From the IMG/VR virus record IMGVR_UViG_3300008450_000043, positions 1 to 59,827 of that record: 59,827 bases of DNA. One strand, 5' to 3'. Source of the DNA: a virus. This document shows, one piece after another, positions 23,838-30,502 of the stretch. The position numbers and the translations under genes are program-made. Within the stretch, counting starts at the first letter, position 1; each line of letters begins with the position of its first letter. The notes below the pieces were generated by a model that was given only the letters and a program-made list of their open reading frames with translations, had not been told where the DNA came from and searched no databases.

Positions 23838-24055
23838 CAACACCAAACTCAATAGTCGAGCTTCTTCGGAAGCATCACAAAGAATCGCCTTCACAGATGG
23901 CGTTCATTAACGCAATCAAAAACAAATGCGGAGTGCATACATCCTCCGTTTATCGCTGGATCAACGGGGAAAAGTTTCCAAGTGGTCATCACATTCTTAC
24001 CCTCATTGAATACTTGAAGGAGACAGAGCAGCAAAGCCATGAAACTACTCGCTGA
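23834..24055 (+). CDS. Helix-turn-helix protein, Cro/CI-like
   Basis: A 73-residue protein. NAIKNKCGVHTSSVYRWING is a helix-turn-helix of the XRE/Cro type, with SSVYRWINGEKFPS as the recognition helix and following turn. It could act as a Cro-like regulator of lysis or lysogeny. ATGA overlap with the alanine-repeat gene. Confidence 0.75.
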   Translation: MTTPNSIVELLRKHHKESPSQMAFINAIKNKCGVHTSSVYRWINGEKFPSGHHILTLIEYLKETEQQSHETTR

Positions 24056-24125
24056 TATTTTAATCGTTGTGTGGATCACCACCACGATCATCGCCGCCAT
24101 TCACTTACTTTTCAAAATCTTATGA
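24039..24125 (+). CDS. Single-helix membrane peptide, 28 residues
   Basis: MKLLADILIVVWITTTIIAA followed by IHLLFKIL: almost entirely one transmembrane helix. It overlaps the HTH gene by 17 bases and the next gene by four (ATGA), which supports a real gene despite its size. It might be a small membrane effector; function unknown. Confidence 0.55.
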   Translation: MKLLADILIVVWITTTIIAAIHLLFKIL

Positions 24126-24292
24126 GCCGTTACGGAAACTCAATGATCCCCAGTGATCGTCAATATGATGAATACTACGCAATTCGTTGCGAAGATTGCA
24201 ACGTGAAGCTCAACACCGAAGAACTCAAGCGAGGCGATCCATATCTCTGCGAGCTTTGCTTTGAACTCGAACAAGAAACCGAAGAAGAATAA
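24122..24292 (+). CDS. Small zinc-ribbon protein, 56 residues
   Basis: CEDCNVKL and CELCFELE form two CxxC knuckles spaced by 16 residues, a typical zinc ribbon. The C-terminus is acidic. It probably binds nucleic acid or a protein. Start ATG 24122 overlaps the stop of the membrane peptide. Confidence 0.65.
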   Translation: MSRYGNSMIPSDRQYDEYYAIRCEDCNVKLNTEELKRGDPYLCELCFELEQETEEE

Positions 24293-24307
24293 ACACAAAA
24301 AACCACC

Positions 24308-24589
24308 ATGAGCACACCACCACCTACACCTGAGACGGATTCAAAATCAGGTTATCCAGATGATAGCGGATGCTGGAAGTATAACGACTTGGGATTGTAT
24401 GTGGATGCCGACTTCGCACGCCGTCTTGAGCGCGAGCGCGACGAGGCGCGGGACCAGGTCCAAGCCATGCGCGAAGCCATCAGGGAAGTGTCTTTGCAAC
24501 TGACCTTTGCCGAAAAAGTGTCCGGTGCCAGCGTCCTTCACATTTATGTTTATGACGCCCTCACCAAACTCCAACCCTTCTTATCATGA
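24308..24589 (+). CDS. Phage accessory protein, first of two tandem paralogues
   Basis: A 93-residue protein with PTPETDSK near the start and the helix FARRLERERDEARDQVQAMR. It ends YDALTKLQPFLS. The next gene encodes a related protein, so the pair arose by tandem duplication. Proteins with the PETD..FARxLERERDEAR pattern are widespread in phages; function unknown. Confidence 0.75.
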   Translation: MSTPPPTPETDSKSGYPDDSGCWKYNDLGLYVDADFARRLERERDEARDQVQAMREAIREVSLQLTFAEKVSGASVLHIYVYDALTKLQPFLS

Positions 24590-24891
24590 CCCCTACCCCA
24601 TCACGACCTACACCAGAGACGGATGCAAAAGCATCGCCCCATATCGGGTTCTATTCGTGTGCCACAGTCCCCGCCAACTTCGCACGCGCTTTGGAGCGCG
24701 AGCGCGACGAGGCGCGGGAGGAAAACGAAGCCATGCGCGAAGCTATCAGGGTGGCGCATGATTCGCTGAAAGCGATAGATAATCTCCATAATGATGACTT
24801 TCCAAGCGGAGGTGATTTTAGTGACACCGCTATCGACGCCTTGAACAAAGGCAACGTAGCCCTTATCAAACTCCAACCCTTCCTGCCATGA
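24586..24891 (+). CDS. Phage accessory protein, second tandem paralogue
   Basis: A 101-residue protein with PTPETDAK, FARALERERDEAREENEAMR and LIKLQPFLP, matching the gene before it over its whole length except for an insertion in the middle. The coiled helix suggests the two may dimerise with each other. ATGA overlap on both sides. Confidence 0.75.
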   Translation: MTPTPSRPTPETDAKASPHIGFYSCATVPANFARALERERDEAREENEAMREAIRVAHDSLKAIDNLHNDDFPSGGDFSDTAIDALNKGNVALIKLQPFLP

Positions 24892-25073
24892 AAACTAAAC
24901 AATGGATGGTAATTCATTCGTCCGGCAACCTTTACGCCGCTAGCAATGCCGGAACTCAAAAAGAGGCCAAGAAACGTCATTGTTCAGACACAGGCAATCC
25001 GTGGCCTGTTGCGCACAAAAACGGGGATCGCCTCGTAAAGGTAGCAATCTCAATTATCAAAGAACAGCTATGA
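24888..25073 (+). CDS. Small protein of unknown function, 61 residues
   Basis: Begins MKTKQWMVIHSSGNLYAASN. A beta-hairpin followed by a lysine-rich helix (KEAKKRHCS). No family recognised. ATGA overlaps with both neighbours. Confidence 0.6.
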   Translation: MKTKQWMVIHSSGNLYAASNAGTQKEAKKRHCSDTGNPWPVAHKNGDRLVKVAISIIKEQL

Positions 25074-25462
25074 CCCCCACCCAACTCGACCACCTCAAAC
25101 TCATTGACGCACATCTTGAACGTCTCATCGGCATCGCCTCAAAGCGGACGCCGGGGGAGTGGGAATTAACTTACGAGGGGGGCAACGGTGGCGCGTCATT
25201 CCCCCGCATCATAGACCCCGGAGACTTCGCTGCGTCAGCCGCCGAAGTATCTATTGAGGACGCCTTCTTTATCGCTGCCTCCGCAGGCAACGCCGAGGCC
25301 GGATGGAGAGCAACACGGGTGGCTATTGCTGGATTGCTGACAATCGCTCAATACCAACTCGACGGCGTAATTGTTGCCGATGAGTCTTTCCTTGGGAGAA
25401 CGGCAAGGCATACGCTTGAATCCATCCTCGCCGCCTTCCCCCTCGAAACCCTCATTTCATGA
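25070..25462 (+). CDS. Unknown phage accessory protein, 130 residues
   Basis: Begins MTPTQLDHLKLIDAHLERLI. The segments KRTPGEWEL and DAFFIAASAGNAEAGWRATR resemble a widespread phage family with RTPGPWE and DAAFIAAAR motifs. Function unknown. Start ATG 25070 gives a four-base overlap with the gene before. Confidence 0.7.
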   Translation: MTPTQLDHLKLIDAHLERLIGIASKRTPGEWELTYEGGNGGASFPRIIDPGDFAASAAEVSIEDAFFIAASAGNAEAGWRATRVAIAGLLTIAQYQLDGVIVADESFLGRTARHTLESILAAFPLETLIS

Positions 25463-25728
25463 AACCCACCTCCATAACAGTCACCCGACGAAAGCTAGGT
25501 CGCTACCGAGCCCTTGGTATGGCTCACGGAAACGGCCAAATCGAGATTGATGCTCGCCTCAAAGGCCAGCCTCACCTTCGCATTTTAATCCATGAGTTCC
25601 TACACGAATGGGAGTGGGCTTTGCCGGAAGATGTTGTGGACAAATTGTCCACCGACCTAGCTAAATTTCTCCATAAAAACAACACCCGAATGATTGAACC
25701 AGACGCTTACCCCAACCAACAAACATGA
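25459..25728 (+). CDS. Small HExxH metalloprotein
   Basis: An 89-residue protein with LIHEFLHEWEWAL, an HExxH zinc-binding motif in a helix, as in minimal zincin domains carried by phages. A possible third ligand follows in the C-terminal half. Whether it is an active protease is unknown. ATGA overlap with the gene before. Confidence 0.65.
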   Translation: MKPTSITVTRRKLGRYRALGMAHGNGQIEIDARLKGQPHLRILIHEFLHEWEWALPEDVVDKLSTDLAKFLHKNNTRMIEPDAYPNQQT

Positions 25729-25865
25729 ATACAACTCGAACACTAACCATGCGCCCCGCTGCTCAAATCAATGCTGCTCTAGCTTACTGCATCGAGAAAG
25801 GAGTGGACTTTACTAAGCCTCTCCCGCTCCTCGATCTACGCAACCTATCCAACCCAAAAGCATGA
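25725..25865 (+). CDS. Small protein of unknown function, 46 residues
   Basis: Begins MNTTRTLTMRPAAQINAALA and ends DLRNLSNPKA. It is helical in the first half. It overlaps both neighbours by four bases and follows a CAACCAACAAAC leader, which favours a real gene. Confidence 0.5.
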   Translation: MNTTRTLTMRPAAQINAALAYCIEKGVDFTKPLPLLDLRNLSNPKA

Positions 25866-26332
25866 CCCCCGAATTTGCTCCTGTTCTATTCCTCGACGTT
25901 GACGGGGTGCTTAACACTCGCCCCGGTTCACTTGACCGGGATAAACTGAACCTCGTTTGGGACATCATTCGCCAGACTCAATGCCTCATCTGCCTGTCTT
26001 CCAGCTGGCGGACCTCGTCTCGAATGCTTGACCGCATCTCTAATGAGCTGCCTATCTGGCAGTCCACGCCAGAGATCAAGGGGTACGAGAGCCTTGACTG
26101 GAGCCCCGGCCAACACCGCAGCCACGAGATTCGACTGTTTCTGAACACCCACCGGAGCATCAATAAGCTTGCCATCCTCGACGATTACGACGAAGGATGG
26201 GGCTCGCTAACCAAAGCTGTGGTCGTTTGTGACCCCCAAAAAGGTTTAGGTCCTGACGAAGCTGCCTTTGTTAAGACTAAACTCAACGTGCCAACCCTTG
26301 TGACTCAATACCAAGCTACTGACTATGAATGA
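25862..26332 (+). CDS. HAD-superfamily phosphatase-like protein
   Basis: A 156-residue protein with the HAD motifs: nucleophile LFLDVDGVLN (Asp12, Asp14), CLSSSWRT (motif II) and KLAILDDYDE (motif IV). It matches, from memory, the HAD domain of the Swiss-army-knife RNA repair group (PF18143), which is common in phages as a stand-alone protein. It may act on nucleotide or RNA 3' phosphates. Its end overlaps the next start by eight bases. Confidence 0.85.
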   Translation: MTPEFAPVLFLDVDGVLNTRPGSLDRDKLNLVWDIIRQTQCLICLSSSWRTSSRMLDRISNELPIWQSTPEIKGYESLDWSPGQHRSHEIRLFLNTHRSINKLAILDDYDEGWGSLTKAVVVCDPQKGLGPDEAAFVKTKLNVPTLVTQYQATDYE

Positions 26333-26735
26333 AAACACTGACACAATCTCGACGCCCCCTCCATGCACAGGGGCGTTGCATTTCCCGAACAGGCCGGGCA
26401 ACCTATATGTTTTCCGCAGTGGGAAGCATACTCTTGTGACTCCCTGTGGCGCACAAATTCGCGTTACAAGTGAGGGGGTTCCTATCCCCCGAGTCCGCAT
26501 GTCTAAGAAGGATAGAAAGCGTGCCCGAAAAAGAGCCGACGAAGCACAGGCAAAGCTTGACGGACTCATGGCTGCTTCCCGCGGCCGTGAGTCGGAGGTT
26601 CGCCGTATCTTTGTTGATAAGCTCAATGAGTTTATCGCGTCCTATGGCCGCCAACCGAACGACCTTGAAAAGCAAGCCCTCACTGTCATCTCTATTGAAG
26701 AACTCCCTGAACCTGTTGCAACCCTGCAACACTGA
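26325..26735 (+). CDS. Unknown basic protein, 136 residues
   Basis: A short N-terminal beta part (NRPGNLYVFRSGKHTLVTP) is followed by a lysine/arginine-rich coiled segment (SKKDRKRARKRADEAQAKL) and a helical C-terminus. The GNLYVF segment resembles GDLYVVTG in the 72-residue protein at 15760, perhaps a shared small fold. A GTTGCAACCCTGCAAC palindrome covers its stop region. Function unknown. Confidence 0.7.
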   Translation: MNENTDTISTPPPCTGALHFPNRPGNLYVFRSGKHTLVTPCGAQIRVTSEGVPIPRVRMSKKDRKRARKRADEAQAKLDGLMAASRGRESEVRRIFVDKLNEFIASYGRQPNDLEKQALTVISIEELPEPVATLQH

Positions 26736-26747
26736 AACAAAGCTCCA

Positions 26748-27308
26748 ATGAATATAATCTACCCTGTTACCTTCCCTTTTGTGGCCTTTACCGGGCTCGC
26801 TACCTGTGGCAAAACCACCGCTGCCGAGGCCCTGTGCTCGACGAAACACCGGGTCTATCGCACGGCCTTTGCTGACCCTCTCAAGGCAATGGTCGCCATT
26901 CTTACACCCGAGACGGACAAGAACGCCAGACCCCCGGAGCTCTGTGGCAAGACTGTCCGTGAGGCTTATCAGTCTTTGGGCACCGATTGGGGGCGTAACA
27001 TGATCGGTGAAAACATCTGGCTAGTTGCTGCTCAACAACGATTTACCCGCAAGCTCAAAGCTATCAAGGATGGAGTCATGGGTGGCATTGTCGTGGATGA
27101 CTGCCGATTCGATAACGAAGCTAAGCTCGTGAAAGATCTCGGAGGAGTCGTTGTCCGCATCGTTCGCCCCGGGCTGTCTGCGATGGACCACGCCAGTGAA
27201 GCTGGAATCAGCGACGACCTTGTTGACCACATTATCTACAACAATGCGGGAGTCCCCCATCTTGTGGACAAAGTGCGTGATCTTGTATTCAACGGAACCA
27301 TTCCATGA
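26748..27308 (+). CDS. Deoxynucleoside monophosphate kinase
   Basis: A 186-residue P-loop kinase. GLATCGKTTAAE (16-27) is the P-loop, and SLGTDWGRNMIGENIWLVA is the hallmark of phage T4 gp1-like dNMP kinases. VVDDCRFDNEAK and DHIIYNNAG complete the fold. It phosphorylates dNMPs to dNDPs to feed DNA replication, in the cytoplasm. ATGA overlap with the next gene. Confidence 0.88.
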   Translation: MNIIYPVTFPFVAFTGLATCGKTTAAEALCSTKHRVYRTAFADPLKAMVAILTPETDKNARPPELCGKTVREAYQSLGTDWGRNMIGENIWLVAAQQRFTRKLKAIKDGVMGGIVVDDCRFDNEAKLVKDLGGVVVRIVRPGLSAMDHASEAGISDDLVDHIIYNNAGVPHLVDKVRDLVFNGTIP

Positions 27309-27886
27309 TTGTCTCCGACGAAAAGCTTGAAGAACTTCGCGTGATGCTAGAGGCAGGGCTCACCCCTGCTGAGGCTGAAAATTTGACTGGAGTCCCGGTC
27401 AAAGAAATCCGCGCCTTGAAAAAGAAGCACAACTGGAAAGCCTCAGCCCCGTCTGTGGCCGTCCGTGAGGCTGAGCTTCTTGACATGGCTCAAGCTGAAG
27501 CCGAGGTGCTGACCACCAAAGCCGCAGACAATGGACTAAAGGCGGCTGGCACAGAGTACACGAACCGTCTGTTCGGAGTTCTGTCTGCCAAGATGTTGAC
27601 ACTGAAGAAGCTTCCGCCTATCAAAAGCTGGAAGGACGTAAAGATCATTGACGACATCCTTCGCCGCGCTGCTGGACTTGACGATAACAACGGCAACGGC
27701 AGTGGCAAAGTCCTCATCAACCTTGGCGTCATTGCTGGGGGAAAAATCCCTGAAGCCGCCAAAATTCCCAACCAAACCAACCTAATCGAAACCACATACG
27801 ACCATGTCGAGACTCAAGACAATCATCCCCACGACGGGGGACCTGAACCTATTCTGCCAGCGCCTGCTGAAAGTGGAACACCCTGA
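27305..27886 (+). CDS. Helix-turn-helix protein, possible terminase small subunit
   Basis: A 193-residue protein. The N-terminal 45 residues, with LEAGLTPAEAENLTGVPVKE and IRALKKKHNW, form a helix-turn-helix like that of small terminases and transposase-type proteins. The middle is a long helical region (TNRLFGVLSAKMLTLKKL, IIDDILRRAAGLD), and the C-terminus is acidic and proline-rich. No other small terminase is visible, which makes that role attractive, but the gene is in the rightward accessory block far from the large subunit. Its end overlaps the next gene by 83 bases in another frame. Confidence 0.7.
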   Translation: MIVSDEKLEELRVMLEAGLTPAEAENLTGVPVKEIRALKKKHNWKASAPSVAVREAELLDMAQAEAEVLTTKAADNGLKAAGTEYTNRLFGVLSAKMLTLKKLPPIKSWKDVKIIDDILRRAAGLDDNNGNGSGKVLINLGVIAGGKIPEAAKIPNQTNLIETTYDHVETQDNHPHDGGPEPILPAPAESGTP

Positions 27887-28307
27887 AGATGTCCTTGCCC
27901 TTGTGGCCGTGCTTGACGAGAGCACAGCCGAGATTGAGGCCCAAAGAACCATGCGCCAGAAAGATGGCACAGCTTCCCCGAGCTGGTTGCAATCCAGCGC
28001 GGCGGCCCTCAAGTCCTGCGGGCTCAAGCTGAAGGCAGCCAAGGAGCACTATGACCGACTCATCAGCGGCAAGCCCCCCGAAGTGTTTGCTCCCGTGGAA
28101 GTCTGGCTTGTTACACTCTGCAACAATGCAACAGGGGACATTACCACCAAGCTTTCGGACAAGCATCCGGCAGAGTTTCTGCTGGACCAGATGGAAGCTG
28201 CTGCCCCTGAAGACCGCGACAGCATTGTTCTCTTCAACAGCATCAAGGTTCACCCGGCTCAGGTAGGTCGAGCCAACCGTCTGTTTGCCGCTATCCCTAA
28301 GTTATGA
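27804..28307 (+). CDS. Unknown protein, 167 residues
   Basis: Begins MSRLKTIIPTTGDLNLFCQR. It is helical, with STAEIEAQRTMRQKDG and LKLKAAKEHYDRLISGK in a likely coiled coil. No family recognised. It overlaps the HTH gene before it by 83 bases; a later start is possible at the methionine near residue 51, but the sequence upstream looks protein-like in both frames. Confidence 0.65.
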   Translation: MSRLKTIIPTTGDLNLFCQRLLKVEHPEDVLALVAVLDESTAEIEAQRTMRQKDGTASPSWLQSSAAALKSCGLKLKAAKEHYDRLISGKPPEVFAPVEVWLVTLCNNATGDITTKLSDKHPAEFLLDQMEAAAPEDRDSIVLFNSIKVHPAQVGRANRLFAAIPKL

Positions 28308-28750
28308 TTCGCCTAACCTACTACTGCCCTCCCAAGATAGCAAAGTTCGCCAGCAAAGCTGCTGACGAATGGAACAACGCTATGTATGGGCTGGTGGCCC
28401 TACGCCCCGTAGAGGCGGGGGCTGCCAATATCCACATTGGGTGGGGGAAGATTGATAACGAGAAGTTTCCCAAGCGGATTGCTCAATGCCACCGTCATGC
28501 CGTGGATGCGTGGCGCATCACTCTTTCCGACAAGATACGCTGGGCCATCAGCCGTTGGAGTCGTTTCATTGGTCACGGGGAAGACGTGACTTCTACCTTG
28601 CTGCATGAGTTCGGCCATGTTTTTGCCTTGCCACATGCGGCCAACCCCACATTTGTCATGTCCGAAAAGATTCCCCGGGTAACCTCCATGAGCCCGGACG
28701 AGAAGACACTCTACCGAAAAAAGTTCATGGAGGGAAACCCCCTCGATTAA
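28304..28750 (+). CDS. Metzincin-type zinc metalloprotease
   Basis: A 148-residue protein with HEFGHVFALPH (His101, Glu102, His105, His111), the long zinc motif HExxHxxxxxH of matrixin-like metzincins. FVM at 117-119 fits the Met-turn. The N-terminal region ANIHIGWGKID resembles the strand before the active-site helix in matrix metalloproteases, where substrate is bound. No signal peptide is seen, so it may act in the host cytoplasm or be packaged. It could mature a virion protein or act on host proteins. ATGA overlap with the gene before. Confidence 0.8.
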   Translation: MIRLTYYCPPKIAKFASKAADEWNNAMYGLVALRPVEAGAANIHIGWGKIDNEKFPKRIAQCHRHAVDAWRITLSDKIRWAISRWSRFIGHGEDVTSTLLHEFGHVFALPHAANPTFVMSEKIPRVTSMSPDEKTLYRKKFMEGNPLD

Positions 28751-28764
28751 CCCCTGATATTTTT

Positions 28765-28863
28765 ATGGACTCCGAAACTTTCTGGTTATCCTTCATGCTT
28801 GTCGCTCTCTATGTGATAAAGCTTCTCACCGAGATCGGAAAACATAATCTCAACCTACCATGA
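28765..28863 (+). CDS. Single-helix membrane peptide, 32 residues
   Basis: MDSETFWLSFMLVALYVIKL followed by LTEIGKHNLNLP: one transmembrane helix with an acidic N-terminus. Its stop overlaps the next start (ATGA). Function unknown; a small holin-like or regulatory peptide is possible. Confidence 0.5.
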   Translation: MDSETFWLSFMLVALYVIKLLTEIGKHNLNLP

Positions 28864-29201
28864 AAGATGCCTGCTATAAAAAAGTCAAAGCTGCCTACGC
28901 TATCTTCCCGTCGGCCCGTGCCTCTCAAGCCATTGCCAAGTGCCGCAAGGAAAGTGGCAACGTCCGCAAGGGTGAAGCTGGTTCCAGTCTCAAACGGTGG
29001 GAAAAGGAGAAGTGGCAAGACCAACGCACAGGCAAACCCTGCGGTGCTGGAGGCTCCAATGAGTATTGCCGCCCCACGAAGCGTGTGTCCTCCGAAACCC
29101 CCAAGACAGCAGGCGAGCTAGGCCGCAAAAAAGTGCAGGCCAAGATGCGCGAAAAGTCCCGTGTCGGGATGGGGGCGCGTGTGAGTCCTGCGAAGAAGTG
29201 A
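28860..29201 (+). CDS. DUF5872-like basic protein
   Basis: A 113-residue basic protein. ACYKKVKAAYAIFPSARASQ is followed by AIAKCRK, then SLKRWEKEKWQDQRTGKPCG, EYCRPTKRVSSETPKT and a basic tail. From memory this combination resembles the DUF5872 proteins and the A-CYxKVK..FPSARAS proteins seen in many phages and in giant viruses. It probably binds nucleic acid; function unknown. It is the last protein gene before two tRNA-like RNAs. Confidence 0.75.
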   Translation: MKDACYKKVKAAYAIFPSARASQAIAKCRKESGNVRKGEAGSSLKRWEKEKWQDQRTGKPCGAGGSNEYCRPTKRVSSETPKTAGELGRKKVQAKMREKSRVGMGARVSPAKK

Positions 29202-29214
29202 TCTTTGACATTTT

Positions 29215-29328
29215 GACTCAGCGGCGTGGACAGGGACACGCATCGGGGTGCCTCCCGAACTGGACTCATACACGCGGCAAAAGCCGTAAAACCCCAGATA
29301 GCTGGTGCAATTCCAGCCTGAGTCGCCA
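29215..29328 (+). tRNA. tRNA-like RNA 1, oversized, with encoded CCA
   Basis: Acceptor GACTCAG (29215-29221) pairs perfectly with CTGAGTC (29318-29324), followed by discriminator G and CCA (29326-29328). The T arm is exact in geometry: GCTGG-TGCAATT-CCAGC (29301-29317), with C56, A57 and A58 kept. A D-like arm GCGT..ACGC (29224-29241) follows the acceptor. The anticodon position is abnormal: TCGGG-GTGCCT-CCCGA has a six-base loop, and 42 bases follow before the T arm, with a CGGC-AAAA-GCCG hairpin. An alternative pairing GGGGT/ACCCC gives a 5-base variable loop but a 41-base anticodon loop. No amino acid can be assigned. Confidence 0.6.
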
Positions 29329-29332
29329 ATTC

Positions 29333-29432
29333 GAGCGCGTGGTTGCGGAAGCAACATCAGAGAGCGATAAGACACCTTCGCTTGTCTGATCACGAAGCCA
29401 ATCGGATGCAGGTTCAAATCCTGCCGCGCTCA
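29333..29432 (+). tRNA. tRNA-like RNA 2, about 100 bases
   Basis: Acceptor GAGCGCG (29333-29339) pairs perfectly with CGCGCTC (29425-29431), discriminator A. T arm GCAGG-TTCAAAT-CCTGC (29408-29424) has the full TTCAA consensus. Bases T-G at positions 8-9 and a D arm GTTGC-GGAA-GCAAC (very short loop) follow. The next stem TCAGA/TCTGA starts exactly where an anticodon stem should, but encloses 23 bases, including AGCGA/TCGCT. An 18-base region follows, of class II variable-arm length. It lies four bases after the first element, so both are probably one transcript. CCA is not encoded. Anticodon uncertain. Confidence 0.6.
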
Positions 29433-29436
29433 CCCT

Positions 29437-29465
29437 TTGACGTAGGGCTATACCTCTAGTATTGT
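29437..29465 (+). promoter_or_regulatory. Possible promoter before the nuclease gene
   Basis: TTGACG at 29437-29442, a 17-base spacer and TATTGT at 29460-29465, ending 18 bases before the start at 29484. It is weaker than the promoter at 16001. Confidence 0.4.
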
Positions 29466-29483
29466 TTGAGACCCCAAACTTTC

Positions 29484-29912
29484 ATGGAGAGACGACACGC
29501 TAATGCTGGCTCGCCAGCCGAGATTCTAACTATGGCCAGAATCCTTGAGCGAGGGTGGACCGTCTCCCTGCCCTATGGTGGCAAGGCTGGCTACGACTTG
29601 CTGGCCGACACAGGGACTCAGTTGCTTCGCATCCAAGTCAAAACCATCTACTTGGCCAAATTCAAGAACAGGTCCCGTTGGATAATGTCCTTCCTCAAAC
29701 CAAGGAGCAAAGACCACGGGTGGCGCAAGTACACTAAGGCAGACTGCGATTATATTGTCGGCATGTGCCCAGAGAATAACCGTTGCTTTGTTTTTCCGAT
29801 TGAGGACTGTGCAAGCCGACGACAGGCAACCTTTGATTTTGGGGGCACCCCTCTCCGCAAATCGGTGGATGCTAAATGGGTCATGTCCTACGAAGACGCT
29901 TGGCCCGCCTGA
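29484..29912 (+). CDS. PD-(D/E)XK endonuclease-like protein
   Basis: A 142-residue protein resembling the PDDEXK_5 family (PF11645). GSPAEILTMARILERGW gives the first helix and Glu13, KAGYDLLADTG the catalytic Asp38, and LRIQVKTIYL the QxK strand (Gln51, Lys53). These form a restriction-like nuclease core. It may resolve or trim DNA, or act as a homing or defence nuclease. ATG 29484 is preferred to an upstream TTG. It is the last rightward gene; its end overlaps the converging minus-strand gene by 25 bases. Confidence 0.78.
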   Translation: MERRHANAGSPAEILTMARILERGWTVSLPYGGKAGYDLLADTGTQLLRIQVKTIYLAKFKNRSRWIMSFLKPRSKDHGWRKYTKADCDYIVGMCPENNRCFVFPIEDCASRRQATFDFGGTPLRKSVDAKWVMSYEDAWPA

Positions 29913-30502
29913 GCTGCCTGCGGAACCCAACACCACTCAGGAAACTGCTGCCCCGGCTCTACGCGGGTGGCTGACGCTGGAAGCTGTGTCTTCAACGCTA
30001 ACCGGCAACCACATTGCTGGCAGTTGTGAAGCTTCGAGTGATGCTTAGACCGCCGTTGTGGCGAGACCAAAGCGTCCTGCGCTATCTCAGCAGCAAGCTC
30101 AGGAATGCAGGTTAGGCAGCCCCCTAGTGGCTGATTGCGGGGACAGGCGGCACAAGTGGCCGCTCGTCTCTCAACTTCTTCCATAGGAGCCAACTCCATC
30201 CCAGTCTTCAGCCATGCCGAGAAGGCTTTGCTGGCATTGGACAGCGTCTCCAGAGTCGTCCGACCCGTTGGGACTGTCTCACTGCCCCGGCAATAGGGCT
30301 TTAGCAGCCCCATCTGCATGCAAATATCGTGCTCAATTTCAGCCGGAGGTTGGACTTTGTGCCCATTCTCAGACTGGTAGTTGAGGATTTCTTGAATCAG
30401 TTTTCGGGCGGAGCTCCGACTGGAGAGGGTTCTCCCCGTTACAGGGGAGACCCATCGCCAAGCGCCACCGGGAGGGAGAGGTGCGTTGTGGTTAATCTTC
30501 AT
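29888..30502 (-). CDS. Cysteine-rich, probably zinc-binding protein
   Basis: A 204-residue protein at the end of the leftward late operon. The second half has CAACPRNQPLGGCLTC and CQQCGCRL, a set of CxxC pairs that should bind one or two zinc ions. The N-terminal part begins with a W-rich segment (GGAWRWVSPVTGRTLSS). Similar CAACP.N proteins are frequent in phages near structural genes; function unknown. Its start overlaps the stop of the giant gene (four bases), so they are coupled. Confidence 0.78.
   Translation of the reverse strand: MKINHNAPLPPGGAWRWVSPVTGRTLSSRSSARKLIQEILNYQSENGHKVQPPAEIEHDICMQMGLLKPYCRGSETVPTGRTTLETLSNASKAFSAWLKTGMELAPMEEVERRAATCAACPRNQPLGGCLTCIPELAAEIAQDALVSPQRRSKHHSKLHNCQQCGCRLALKTQLPASATRVEPGQQFPEWCWVPQAAQAGQASS

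Noticed and set aside
29333-29432. tRNA 3' end as an attachment site (attP)
   Set aside because: A full acceptor stem is present and the integrase is far away, so an RNA gene is more likely; not excluded without a host genome.
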